The position numbers and the translations under genes are program-made. Under the pieces are notes generated by a model. The model did not search any database and was not told the origin of the DNA. It saw only the letters and a list, made by a program, of their open reading frames with translations. Shown here piece by piece: positions 1-8,652 of a stretch of 55,955 bases of DNA (positions are counted from its first letter, which is position 1; each line of letters starts with the position of its first letter). This DNA comes from Candidatus Sumerlaeota bacterium (lineage in GTDB: Bacteria > Sumerlaeota > Sumerlaeia > Sumerlaeales > Sumerlaeaceae). Location of the stretch: positions 1 to 55,955 of the forward strand of contig JAPLSQ010000010.1 in the NCBI GenBank assembly GCA_026398535.1, in the 5' to 3' direction.

Positions 1-3
1 GTA

Positions 4-240
4 TTAAACGTCGTCTAAGAAGGCGCTGGGCTGGTTGGTCTTGTCGTCGGAGTCAGCCCGGATGATGACAGTGCAGTGGTCGTCGGTGACGAGGCCGAGC
101 GATCTTGCTGCGCCGGGTGAGTGGTCGCAGATGCGGTTTGTCAGCGCCGCCGGGCCGTAGTCAACGGCGATGCCTTCGGGAGCGGCCGTTTTTGTGGTGT
201 TTTTACACGGTGATTCTAAAAATAAGTTGTTGTCATTCAT
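4..240 (-). CDS. Short hypothetical protein, possible RlpA-like barrel fragment
   Basis: This small protein has 78 residues from the ATG at 240; an upstream start at 288 would add 16. It has no signal peptide. The stretch NRICDHSPGAARSLGL followed by a VIIRAD strand resembles the second half of the double-psi beta-barrel of RlpA-type septal lytic transglycosylases (pattern RIIDLSxAAAxxLG). The first half of that domain (SWYG and the AAH region) is absent. It may be a truncated copy or a different small protein. The family link is inferred from a short motif only, and the function is unknown. Confidence 0.4.
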   Translation of the reverse strand: MNDNNLFLESPCKNTTKTAAPEGIAVDYGPAALTNRICDHSPGAARSLGLVTDDHCTVIIRADSDDKTNQPSAFLDDV

Positions 241-457
241 CCGAGAATCAGATTGAAAATCGCCGTTGCGGCGCGCGCAAAGTAACAAATTCGTACAGTA
301 TCCGCTGAAGAGTGGTATTATATATATACGTAGCTCTAATAGCAGAAGGCGGCCCTGTTATCCCCATCCTTGCCCTGTGGCATCATTCCGCCACATGATG
401 CCGTGTAACGACCGCCGATTGCGGGTCTCATTTCACGATCTGTGTGTGTAAAAGAAA

Positions 458-491
458 CGGGGTGACACCCGGATCCATGGATGTCACCCCG
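458..491 (-). terminator. Intrinsic terminator of the secreted-protein gene
   Basis: Two perfect 10-base arms (458-467 and 482-491) flank a 14-base loop. Read on the minus strand, the hairpin is followed by a T-rich tract (TTTCTTTT). It lies about 35 bases past the stop of the gene at 526-1569. The loop region includes the palindrome ATCCATGGAT, which allows an alternative fold. Confidence 0.8.
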
Positions 492-525
492 AAACAACAG
501 GATGCGACAACGCGGGGTTCGTCCG

Positions 526-1569
526 TTAATCCAGCTCCCGCCATTCGTTCACGCGCGAGGTTTCGTTTGTCGCCTGGTTGAAATCTTTCATGCGCGCGGC
601 CTCCTCCTGTGAGAAGCCCTCGGTGATGCTTTTGTGTCCGCAGACGTCCCAATAGAGGTCGTCGATGAAGAGCGTTCCGCCGTTCATGGCCTTGATTTCC
701 CAAGTGATCTCGCGGCTGTTGAGCACCCCCGGCGGATCGTCCGCAAAGTCGTTGCCCCAGCCCGGGCCGATCTGGTCGGCCAGGACTTCCGCTCCCCCCG
801 ATTTGCTGTTGACGAAGATCAACATGCCGCTCTGCACGGTGGGGAAGCTGGTGGGTTCATCGCCATGCACGGGGCCTTTGTAGGTGGTGGTCAGCGGGTC
901 GTAGTTGATCCATGCGACCGGGAATGGCCTTATGTCCTGAATCACCGACACAAGCGCCCAGTGGGGCCCGGGGCCCGCACCCGGCTGGAAGGAGCCAACG
1001 ATGCTTGATGTGTTCGGGCAGTAAATGTCGATGCCTCCGGTGCTGTTCACTTGGAAGTTCAGGACCATGGAACACTCAATGGTGTCGGTGGTCACGATGG
1101 ACCAGTCCGACTTGTAATGGCCGATCACTGTGCCCACAGGCAGGGCGGCGGATGCGGCGTCGGCGCCGAGGGCGAACTGGAAAAACCGGATCTCGCCGGT
1201 CTCGGCCCCCACATAGGTGGCTGATGGGCTCATGTTCACCGATTGGTTGGAAGCCAGTTGCAGACATTTTGATCCGAGGAAATGGCGGGCCGTGACGACG
1301 CTTCCCGTGTTGTTGATGACAGGATTTTCCTTGTTCGAAACACTGGTGTCGAATGCCCGCAGCAGGATTCCCTTTTTGGCGATGATGCCGGCGTCGGGCG
1401 GTGGCGGGTTGTCGGTCGCATCCCACGCGCCGATCACCGGATAGTTCCAGTTGACGAACGCTTGCGCTCCCTCAAAATTCTCATCGATGAAAATGTTGCC
1501 GGCGGCAGCGCTCCTGATGAACGTGCCAAGCAGAGTGCATAACAAAACAACAAAAAATGCGCGTTTCAT
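526..1569 (-). CDS. Secreted hypothetical protein, possible beta-sandwich
   Basis: The 347-residue protein opens with a classic Sec signal peptide (MKRAFFVVLLCTLLGTFIRSAAA, cut probably after AAA). The mature part starts with NIFIDENFEG and has alternating short hydrophobic strands, with a GGTLFIDDLYWDV segment near the end. This is the look of LamG or carbohydrate-binding-like jelly-roll proteins that describe 'ENFEG' and 'IDDL' strands; the assignment is by appearance only. There is no membrane anchor or sorting tail at the C-terminus. A strong AAAGGAG ribosome site lies about 10 bases before the ATG, and a terminator follows, so it is transcribed alone. Function unknown. Confidence 0.8.
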   Translation of the reverse strand: MKRAFFVVLLCTLLGTFIRSAAAGNIFIDENFEGAQAFVNWNYPVIGAWDATDNPPPPDAGIIAKKGILLRAFDTSVSNKENPVINNTGSVVTARHFLGSKCLQLASNQSVNMSPSATYVGAETGEIRFFQFALGADAASAALPVGTVIGHYKSDWSIVTTDTIECSMVLNFQVNSTGGIDIYCPNTSSIVGSFQPGAGPGPHWALVSVIQDIRPFPVAWINYDPLTTTYKGPVHGDEPTSFPTVQSGMLIFVNSKSGGAEVLADQIGPGWGNDFADDPPGVLNSREITWEIKAMNGGTLFIDDLYWDVCGHKSITEGFSQEEAARMKDFNQATNETSRVNEWRELD

Positions 1570-1707
1570 AAAAACAGGCTCCTTTGATTTTTGATTAAGG
1601 TTATCTTTCTATTGCTTTTCAAATGCCGGGGTCTATTTCAAGTTAAATTGCGATAAAAGCATGGTTGAGCGATCATGCAAGGGTTGCATCATGCGGGTGT
1701 TCTCCGT

Positions 1708-1746
1708 AACCGATTTTTGTGGTTTATCGGTTGGTTGTTATCGGTT
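1708..1746. repeat. Three copies of a 7-base motif, two forming a hairpin
   Basis: AACCGAT at 1708-1714 is inverted relative to ATCGGTT at 1726-1732 (11-base loop), and ATCGGTT recurs at 1740-1746, overlapping the ilvA stop codon. On the minus strand the hairpin comes just after ilvA but has no T-run, so it is not a clear terminator. It may stabilise the mRNA end or be chance. Confidence 0.35.
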
Positions 1747-3003
1747 TTCCATCTGCCGGGTTGCGCGCACGCCGGCATCCATCAGGCGCTCGCACATGTC
1801 GTTGATGTGGTTGTTGCCGCGGGTTTCCAGAACAAGGTCGATGGATGTTTCGCCGACGCGCGCTTCGGAAAAGGCACGCTGGTGGCTGATTTCGAGGATG
1901 TTGGCGCGCGATTTGGCGATGATGCCGAGAATATGCGAGAGCTGGCCGGGGTGATCGGGCACGACGACACGGAGTTTGGCAAGGCGGCCATCCTTGACAA
2001 GGCCCTTGTCGATGACGCGCGAGAGCATGTTGACGTCGATGTTGCCGCCGCTGAGGATGACGGCGACGGTTTTGCCTTCCACGCCCGGTATGCGCCGGTT
2101 GTGCATGGCGGCCACGCCGACGGCGCCAGCGCCTTCGACGACAGCCTTCTCGCGCTCGAGCATGAGCAGGATGGCATTGGCGATTTCGTCGTCGCTGACA
2201 GTGACGATTTCATCGACATACCGCTGCACGATCTGGAGCGTAAGGCCGCCCGCGCGGCGCACGGCGATGCCGTCGGCAATGGTGCGCGCGGGTTCGAGCG
2301 TGATGGGAGCGCCGTCGCGGATCGCGGTGATCATCGATGGGAGCCTGTCGGATTGAACTCCGACGACGCGGATTTTGGATTTGGCCGCCTTGAGTGTCAT
2401 CGCGACGCCCGCGATGAGCCCGCCGCCGCCCACAGGCACGACGACCAGATCGATGCCGGGATTCTGTTCGAGCATTTCCAGACCGAGTGTGCCCTGGCCG
2501 GCGATCACCTGGGAATCGTCGAAAGGGTGGATGTAGACAAGATTTTCGTCCCGGCATATCTCGCGGGCGCGTGCGGCGGATTCGTCGTAATTGGCGCCGT
2601 GAAGCATGACGCTCGCCCCGGCCATCTTCGTGTTCTCCGCCTTGATGAGGGGCGTGTTGACGGGCATGACGACGGTCGTTTTTATGTCAAGGCGTCTGGC
2701 GTGGAACGCCACAGCCTGCCCGTGGTTGCCGGCCGACGCGGTGATGACGCCGCGCAGCCGCTCGCTGTCCGTGAGCGTGAGAAGCTTATTCAGCGCGCCG
2801 CGCTCCTTAAATGAGCCGGTGGAATGAAGGTTTTCCAGCTTGAACAAAACGCGGCATCCCCACGCGCTCGAGATGTATTCGGATCCGGCGAGGGGAGTCA
2901 TGTCGATGATGCCCGTCATGCGGCGCCGCGCTTCCACCATGTCTTGGACTGTTGGCAGCGTCGCCCGCCCCGTCTGGTTTTGCTCGTTGTTTGGATATGT
3001 CAT
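1738..3003 (-). CDS. ilvA: Threonine ammonia-lyase (threonine dehydratase) with ACT domain
   Basis: The enzyme deaminates threonine to 2-oxobutanoate using pyridoxal phosphate, the first step toward isoleucine. The PLP lysine sits in GSFKERGA, the substrate loop is SAGNHGQ, and the phosphate-binding glycine loop is VGGGGLIAG. The last ~80 residues (LAKLRVVVPDHPGQLSHILG onward) form one ACT-like regulatory domain, as in the ~400-residue single-ACT class rather than the longer E. coli IlvA. The start chosen gives 421 residues; a second ATG at 3030 adds nine, and neither has a good ribosome site. The gene is divergent from serS and has no ilv neighbours. A purely catabolic (TdcB-like) role cannot be excluded. 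Confidence 0.9.
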   Translation of the reverse strand: MTYPNNEQNQTGRATLPTVQDMVEARRRMTGIIDMTPLAGSEYISSAWGCRVLFKLENLHSTGSFKERGALNKLLTLTDSERLRGVITASAGNHGQAVAFHARRLDIKTTVVMPVNTPLIKAENTKMAGASVMLHGANYDESAARAREICRDENLVYIHPFDDSQVIAGQGTLGLEMLEQNPGIDLVVVPVGGGGLIAGVAMTLKAAKSKIRVVGVQSDRLPSMITAIRDGAPITLEPARTIADGIAVRRAGGLTLQIVQRYVDEIVTVSDDEIANAILLMLEREKAVVEGAGAVGVAAMHNRRIPGVEGKTVAVILSGGNIDVNMLSRVIDKGLVKDGRLAKLRVVVPDHPGQLSHILGIIAKSRANILEISHQRAFSEARVGETSIDLVLETRGNNHINDMCERLMDAGVRATRQMENR

Positions 3004-3111
3004 GACCGGGCATACATCAAAGAAAACCATGAAATACGCAAAGGTTTATTGAGACCCGGCGTCATGATAAGCCTCGCGGTCCGGCGCCCATGGGCGGCGC
3101 TGAATATGCTT

Positions 3112-3139
3112 TTGACACTGGCCGCCGGAAGCCAATACT
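3112..3139 (+). promoter_or_regulatory. Candidate promoter of serS
   Basis: A perfect TTGACA (3112-3117) is followed after 16 bases by AATACT (3134-3139), a four-of-six match to the -10 box. The start codon of serS lies 32 bases further on. It falls in the divergent ilvA-serS spacer. This is a visual match only. Confidence 0.4.
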
Positions 3140-3171
3140 GCATCGCACCATTGCTTGAATGGAAAACAACC

Positions 3172-4437
3172 ATGCTGGATATAAAATTGATCAGGGAGAA
3201 TCCCGAAGCCGCGCAAAAGGGTATCGCGCTGAAAGGATCGAATATCGACATCGGCGAGATCATCGGGATTGACACAAGCCGGCGGGCGAATCTCACGCGC
3301 GCCGACGAGATCAAAAAGGAACGAAATGATCTTTCGCGGGAGATCGGACGGCGTTTGAAGGCGAATCAGGATGCCGCCGGGCTCATGGAGCGTGTGCGGG
3401 TGATCGGGGAGGAAATCAAATCGCTGGACAGCAGGATCTCCGCCGCGGAAACGGCGCTACATGAGCGCCTGCTCATGCTGCCGAACCTGCCGCACGAGAG
3501 CGTCCCGCACGGCAGGGATGAGTCGGACAATGTGGTCATCGCGGAGAGGGGAACGAAGCCCGCATTTGATTTCGAGCCCAAGCCGCACTGGGAGATTGCC
3601 GAGCGGCTTGGCATCATCGATTTCACGCGCGGAACGAAGTTGACGGGGTCGAATTTCATGGTTTACGCCGGCGCGGGGGCGCGTTTGCAGCGCGCGCTCA
3701 TCAATTTCATGCTCGACATGCACACCAGCCAGCACGGTTTCCGCGAAATTTATCCGCCTTTTCTTGTGAACAGGGAGACGCTGACAGGGACGGGTCAGTT
3801 GCCCAAGTTTGAGGACGACGCCTACCGCATCGAGTCCGACGATCTTTTTCTGATCCCCACGGCAGAAGTGCCGGTGACGAACCTGCACCGCGGCGAGATC
3901 ATTCCCGGCCAGGAATTGCCGATATATTATGCGGCCTTCACGCCGTGTTTCCGGCGCGAGGCGGGTTCCTACGGAAAGGAAAATCGCGGGATCACGCGCA
4001 TCCACCAGTTCGACAAGGTGGAGATGGTCAAGATTGTCCGCCCCGAGGACAGCTACGCTGAATTGGAAACGCTGAGGTCGGCGGCGGAGGATGTGCTGCG
4101 CGCGCTGGAGCTTCATTACCGTGTCGTGGAAATTTGCGCGGGCGATCTTGGTTTTTCAAACGCCAAGCAATACGATCTGGAGGTCTGGGCGCCCGGCATG
4201 GGCAGGTATCTTGAGGTGTCGTCGTGTTCCAACACTGAGGATTTTCAGGCGAGGCGGGCCGGCATTCGCTTCCGCCGGACGCCCGCGAGCAAGCCGGAGT
4301 TTGCGCACACGCTCAACGGCAGCGGGCTTGCCCTTCCGCGCACGATGATCGCCGTGCTGGAGACATGCCAGCAGGCCGACGGCACGGTGCGCATTCCCGG
4401 CGCCTTGAGGACAATTTTTGGCCGCGATATATTGTAG
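3172..4437 (+). CDS. serS: Seryl-tRNA synthetase
   Basis: This cytoplasmic class II synthetase charges tRNA-Ser. The 421-residue length is normal for the family. It starts MLDIKLIRENPE as SerRS proteins do, followed by the long antiparallel coiled-coil arm (about residues 30-105). Class II motif 2 is FRREAGSYGKENRGITR and motif 3 is SGLALPRTMIAVLE. An open frame extends upstream to 2824, but that part is antisense to ilvA and lacks SerRS similarity, so the ATG at 3172 is chosen. Def follows after 45 bases on the same strand, so the two may be co-transcribed. Confidence 0.97.
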   Translation: MLDIKLIRENPEAAQKGIALKGSNIDIGEIIGIDTSRRANLTRADEIKKERNDLSREIGRRLKANQDAAGLMERVRVIGEEIKSLDSRISAAETALHERLLMLPNLPHESVPHGRDESDNVVIAERGTKPAFDFEPKPHWEIAERLGIIDFTRGTKLTGSNFMVYAGAGARLQRALINFMLDMHTSQHGFREIYPPFLVNRETLTGTGQLPKFEDDAYRIESDDLFLIPTAEVPVTNLHRGEIIPGQELPIYYAAFTPCFRREAGSYGKENRGITRIHQFDKVEMVKIVRPEDSYAELETLRSAAEDVLRALELHYRVVEICAGDLGFSNAKQYDLEVWAPGMGRYLEVSSCSNTEDFQARRAGIRFRRTPASKPEFAHTLNGSGLALPRTMIAVLETCQQADGTVRIPGALRTIFGRDIL

Positions 4438-4482
4438 AGGTTCAAAAAGCTCATCGAGCGCCGATGATGTGATTGAACTGTC

Positions 4483-5058
4483 ATGAAAAAGCTGAAGATC
4501 ATAAAATACGAGCATCCTTTACTAAGGCGGAAGTCCCGCGAGCTTAAGGATGCGGGTCCGCGCGAGCGCGAGCTGATCAGCGCGATGGCCCACACGATGT
4601 ACGCAGCGCCCGGTTGCGGCCTTGCCGCCCCTCAGGCGGGCGTTCTCGAGCGGCTGTTCGTTGCCGACATTGATTATGACCGCGACGATCCGAATTCCGA
4701 GCGTCGTCTTCGCGTGTTCATCAATCCGGAGATTCTCTGGGAATCCGATGATGACGAGCCGATGAAGGAGGGATGCCTGAGCATCCCCGGCATCGAGGGC
4801 GAGATTTTCCGCCCGTCGCGCATCCGCGTGCGGGCGCGCGATGAGAACTTTGAACCGTTTGAACTGGAAGCCGAGGAGCTGCTGGCCCGCGTGATCATGC
4901 ATGAAACCGACCACCTTGACGGCATTCTGTTTGTTGACCGCATGGCGAGGCTCAAAAGGTCGTTGCTTACCGTCAAGCTTGGCAAGTTGCGCCGTGACAC
5001 CATGTATGACCTCTACACCGGGCGCGAGGAAACAAATTACCCCGTGCTCATCGCCTGA
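4483..5058 (+). CDS. def: Peptide deformylase
   Basis: The enzyme removes the formyl group from N-terminal methionine of nascent proteins, using a bound ferrous or similar metal. All three signature motifs are present: GCGLAAPQ (residues 44-51), EGCLS (96-100) and HETDH (140-144). The metal ligands would be Cys98, His140 and His144, with Glu141 as the base. At 191 residues it is a little longer than E. coli Def. The usual partner fmt is not next to it. It lies between serS and a glycosyltransferase gene with short gaps, all on the plus strand. Confidence 0.96.
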   Translation: MKKLKIIKYEHPLLRRKSRELKDAGPRERELISAMAHTMYAAPGCGLAAPQAGVLERLFVADIDYDRDDPNSERRLRVFINPEILWESDDDEPMKEGCLSIPGIEGEIFRPSRIRVRARDENFEPFELEAEELLARVIMHETDHLDGILFVDRMARLKRSLLTVKLGKLRRDTMYDLYTGREETNYPVLIA

Positions 5059-5081
5059 TGGCGCGGCGGTATCATTAACTT

Positions 5082-5849
5082 ATGCCGCAACATGCAATTT
5101 CCGCTTCAGCCTTGATTATGTCACAAGCGCAACAGACATCAGCTCCGCACCTGAGTGTGGTCATTCCGGCGTACAATGAAGAAACCCGGCTCGGTGAGTC
5201 GTTGCGCCGCGTGCTTGCCTATCTCGCGGCGCAATCGTATGATTGGGAAGTCATTGTGGTGGATGACGGGTCGGCGGATGCGACGGGGCGCGTAAGCGAG
5301 GAAATCGGGCGCGGGCGGGCATGCCGGGTGTTGCGCAACGAGCCGAACCGCGGCAAAGGCTACTCGATCCGGCGCGGCATGCTCGAAGCGCGCGGGCGCT
5401 ACAGACTGTTCAGCGACGCTGATCTTTCGACACCCATTGAGGAACTGGACAAATTCTGGCCCGCGGTCAATGACGGTTACGGGATGGTGATCGGCTCGCG
5501 CGCGCTTCCAGACTCCAACCTTGAAGTCCGCCAGCCTTTTTACCGCGAGATGATGGGGCGGGTGTTCAATCTTTTTGTGCGCCTCCTGCTTGTCGGCGGC
5601 ATCCGCGACACACAGTGCGGGTTCAAGCTGTTCACGGCGGAGATGGCGGAGTCCATTTTCCCGCGGCAGACTTTGCAGGGCTTCGCGTTTGACGTCGAAC
5701 TGATCGTGCTGGCGCGGCGCGCGGGATTCAAGGTGGCGGAGGTGCCGGTGCGCTGGATCAACTCGCCCGCCAGCCGCGTCTCCGCATGGCGCGATTCGGC
5801 AAAAATGTTCCTCGATCTGCTGCGGCTGAAATTCCAACGCACAAAATAG
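5082..5849 (+). CDS. Family 2 glycosyltransferase, dolichyl-phosphate-glucose-synthase-like
   Basis: The protein has a GT-A fold with an early LSVVIPAYNEETRLGESL strand, a nucleotide-binding VVDDGSADATG, and the DxD-type motif FSDADLSTPIEEL. The segment GGIRDTQCGFKLF followed by FDVELIVLARRAGFKVAEVPV is typical of enzymes that load a sugar onto a polyprenyl or dolichyl phosphate carrier. There are no membrane helices, so it would act at the inner face of the membrane as a peripheral protein. An internal ATG at 5118 gives a start nearer the domain; 5082 is kept. The acceptor is inferred. It ends 16 bases from the converging molybdenum enzyme gene. Confidence 0.85.
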   Translation: MPQHAISASALIMSQAQQTSAPHLSVVIPAYNEETRLGESLRRVLAYLAAQSYDWEVIVVDDGSADATGRVSEEIGRGRACRVLRNEPNRGKGYSIRRGMLEARGRYRLFSDADLSTPIEELDKFWPAVNDGYGMVIGSRALPDSNLEVRQPFYREMMGRVFNLFVRLLLVGGIRDTQCGFKLFTAEMAESIFPRQTLQGFAFDVELIVLARRAGFKVAEVPVRWINSPASRVSAWRDSAKMFLDLLRLKFQRTK

Positions 5850-5865
5850 CGCCGGATGCCGAATT

Positions 5866-8520
5866 TTACAGTGATAGATCACTAACCCGCGCCTGTTTCC
5901 CCATTATTTTCCGCGCGGCGGCGGAATCCTTCATGGGCAGAGTGTTTCGCCATTTGCCGTCGAAGGCATGGAGCGCGCCGGCCACGGCGGGCGCGGTTGG
6001 CACGAGGCCGATCTCGCCCACGCCCTTCGCGCCCCATGGGCAATCCGGGTCGGCGGCCTCGATGAAAACGCATTCCACCTCGGGCATGTGGTGCGCGCGA
6101 AGGATGCCGAGGTCGTTCAGGCGTTTTGATTTCAAATAACCGCCCTCCCAGATCATGTCCTCGGTGAGGGCGTAGCCGAGTCCCATGTGGACGGCTCCCT
6201 CGATCTGGCCTTCGAGCAGGATGGGATTCATCACCCTGCCCACGTCGTGCGCGGCGATGACCTTTTTCAGTGTGCCGTCGTCGTTGAGGATGACGACCTG
6301 CGTGGCGAATCCGAAAGTGACATGGGTTTTCACGGGTCCGCCGTTTTTGCCTTCGAGCCGGCCAAGCGGCACAGTGTCGTCGAAACACACCTCGCCGAAG
6401 AACTCGCGTCCCGCGAGATCAGCCAGCGCGCGGCCCGCATCAAGCCCGGCCTTGAGCGTTTCCGCTGCGTGTTTCGCGGCGAGACAACCGAGCATCGTCG
6501 CGCGCGAGGCCGTTGTCATGCCGCATGGCACGGGGCGCGTCGTGTCGGCGCACACGCGGAATTTGCGCGGATCGAGATGCGGAATTATTTCAATGACAGA
6601 CTGGATGAGCAGGGTGAAAAGCCCCTGACCCATCTCGGTGAAACCGGTGAAGATTTCGAGATGCTCGCCGTCGTCGTCCACGCGTATGACGGCTTGTCCG
6701 GCATCGGGCATGCCGTTGCCGATGCCCACGTTTTTTATACCGCAGGCAATGCCGGCGTATTTCGCGCCGCGGAAGGCGTCGCGCGTTGCGAGCAGTGTTT
6801 GCTTAAGGCCCACGGGCTTGTCGAAAACCTGTCCGCTGCAAAAGACGCTGCCCGTGTCCATGGCGTTGCGCCAGCGGATCTCCCAGCGGTCAATACCGGC
6901 CATTTCAGCAAGGCGGTCAAGGCAGCCTTCGATGGCGAAAGCCGTCTGGTTGACGCCAAAGCCCCGCATGGCGCCGCTGGGGGGATTGTTGGTATAGACG
7001 GCGAGAGCCTCGACATCCAGGTTGGGCACGGTGTAGGGTCCAGAGGCGTGGCCGCCCGCGCGCTCGAGGACTTTGCCGCCCACGCTCGCGTAAGCGCCGT
7101 TGTCGCCGATGATGCGTGCCTTCACCGCAAGCAGGCGGCCCGACGCGTCGCACCCAACCTTGTAATGAAGCGTCATCGGATGGCGCTTGGGGTGGAAGCG
7201 CATCGATTCCTCGCGCGTCAGCGTCACTTTGGCGGGGCGTCCTGTTTTGTGGGCAATGAGCGCGGCCAGACCCTGCGTGCCGAGGTCCTCCTTGCCGCCG
7301 AAAGCCCCGCCATTCGGGATGAGCGCGCAGCGGATGCGGGCGGGTTCGACGCCGAGGATCGAGGCGATCTGGCGCTGGTCGTCAAAAACACCCTGGCCGG
7401 GCGTCATCACCTCCATGACGCCGTCACGCCATGGCAGCGCGACGGCCGACTCAGGCTCGAGAAAGGCGTGCTCGATGCGCTGGGTGTGAAAGGTTTCCTC
7501 AACGATGAATGCGCATGACGGAAATACGGCATCCGGCTTTTCGCCGCGCGTGATGCGCGAGCGGGAAAGAATGTTGTCCCGCGGGCGGATGCGCGGGTGG
7601 AGGATGGGCGCGTCTGGTTCGAGCGCTTCCATGGCGCTGGCGACCGGGCGCAGGATTTCATATTGCACATCAACGAGTTGGGCGGCTTTGCGCGCGGCGC
7701 GCGCGGTTTCGCCCACAACAACCGCCAGGATGTCGCCGATGTAGCGCGTCGTCCCGCCGCCGGCGATCATGACAGGCCAGTCAGGCGTGATCAGCCCTTG
7801 AAAACGCTCGCCGGGGATGTCTTCCGCCAGCAGAACGGCGATCACGCCGGGCGCGCCGGATGCATTGCGCGTGCCGATGGATTTGATGATTGCCCGCGGG
7901 TGCGCGCTGAAAACGGGCGCCCCATGGACCATGTCTCCGACGCTGATGTCATCCGTGAAACGGCGTTCGCCGAGGACCATCGCGGCGCCTTCGTAGCGCG
8001 GCAACGGGCTGCCAATGCGCCCGCTGTAGTCAGGCTCAGGGACGCTTTCGCCGCGAAGATGCCGCGCCGTCAATTCGATGCCGCGGATGATCTTCACGTA
8101 ACCTGTGCACCGGCAAAGATGCGGCACGAGCGCGCGCTTGATTTCATCGCGCGAGGGATTGGGATTCCTGTCAAGGAGCGCCTTGGCGCGCACGGCGATG
8201 CCAGCGGTGCAAAATCCGCACTGGAGCGCCCCGGCGGCCACAAAACTTTGGCTCACGGCCTCGCGGTAGATCGCGCTGAAACCTTCGAGCGTTGTCACCT
8301 CGCGTCCTGCCGCCTTGACCGCGGGCGTCACGCATGATAAAACAGGGCGGCCGCCGATTAATATTGTGCAACAACCGCAATGACCCATCGGCTGGCAGGC
8401 GTTTTTTGGCGACGTGATGCCAAATCGGTTCCGCAACACATCGAGCAGCGATTCGTCGGATTCGCAGTCTGCTTCCACAGCGGCGTCGTTGAGTATGAAT
8501 TTCACTGATTGCGTGCCCAT
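5866..8520 (-). CDS. Molybdenum hydroxylase, xanthine dehydrogenase family (2Fe-2S plus Mo domains fused)
   Basis: This 884-residue protein joins two ferredoxin-like Fe-S domains (Cys42, 48, 51, 63; Cys101, 104, 136, 138) to the aldehyde oxidase/xanthine dehydrogenase molybdopterin region. The Mo part shows GQGVFDDQRQ, GGAFGGKEDLGTQG, SGAMRGFG and the terminal GAKGVGEIGL loop with the conserved glutamate. There is no FAD domain inside it and no FAD-subunit gene beside it. This Fe-S/Mo fusion without FAD is the architecture of the 'selenium-dependent xanthine dehydrogenase' type and of some aldehyde oxidoreductases. I infer oxidation of a purine or aldehyde; the substrate is open. No cofactor-insertion chaperone (XdhC) is adjacent. 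Confidence 0.88.
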   Translation of the reverse strand: MGTQSVKFILNDAAVEADCESDESLLDVLRNRFGITSPKNACQPMGHCGCCTILIGGRPVLSCVTPAVKAAGREVTTLEGFSAIYREAVSQSFVAAGALQCGFCTAGIAVRAKALLDRNPNPSRDEIKRALVPHLCRCTGYVKIIRGIELTARHLRGESVPEPDYSGRIGSPLPRYEGAAMVLGERRFTDDISVGDMVHGAPVFSAHPRAIIKSIGTRNASGAPGVIAVLLAEDIPGERFQGLITPDWPVMIAGGGTTRYIGDILAVVVGETARAARKAAQLVDVQYEILRPVASAMEALEPDAPILHPRIRPRDNILSRSRITRGEKPDAVFPSCAFIVEETFHTQRIEHAFLEPESAVALPWRDGVMEVMTPGQGVFDDQRQIASILGVEPARIRCALIPNGGAFGGKEDLGTQGLAALIAHKTGRPAKVTLTREESMRFHPKRHPMTLHYKVGCDASGRLLAVKARIIGDNGAYASVGGKVLERAGGHASGPYTVPNLDVEALAVYTNNPPSGAMRGFGVNQTAFAIEGCLDRLAEMAGIDRWEIRWRNAMDTGSVFCSGQVFDKPVGLKQTLLATRDAFRGAKYAGIACGIKNVGIGNGMPDAGQAVIRVDDDGEHLEIFTGFTEMGQGLFTLLIQSVIEIIPHLDPRKFRVCADTTRPVPCGMTTASRATMLGCLAAKHAAETLKAGLDAGRALADLAGREFFGEVCFDDTVPLGRLEGKNGGPVKTHVTFGFATQVVILNDDGTLKKVIAAHDVGRVMNPILLEGQIEGAVHMGLGYALTEDMIWEGGYLKSKRLNDLGILRAHHMPEVECVFIEAADPDCPWGAKGVGEIGLVPTAPAVAGALHAFDGKWRNTLPMKDSAAARKIMGKQARVSDLSL

Positions 8521-8652
8521 GGTTTTATCATCAATGTCGGCAGGAAAATCGCAGTCCGGATTGACATTTGCCGGCGTTCATATATTGGATGCATGACTTA
8601 ACGCGAGCATGATCATTCCATTGATGTCAGAATCATTTGTCAATCTGATCCC

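Noticed and set aside
1675..2814. 379-codon plus-strand frame opposite ilvA
   Set aside because: Antisense shadow of a clear ilvA; Asp/Gly-rich text with no family resemblance.
6187..7518. 443-codon plus-strand frame opposite the molybdenum enzyme
   Set aside because: Antisense shadow in high-GC coding DNA; the minus-strand gene has all expected motifs.
8561..8588. TTGACA with TATATT or TATTGG as a promoter before the methyltransferase gene
   Set aside because: Spacing to TATATT is only 14 bases, and at 16 bases the -10 match is poor.
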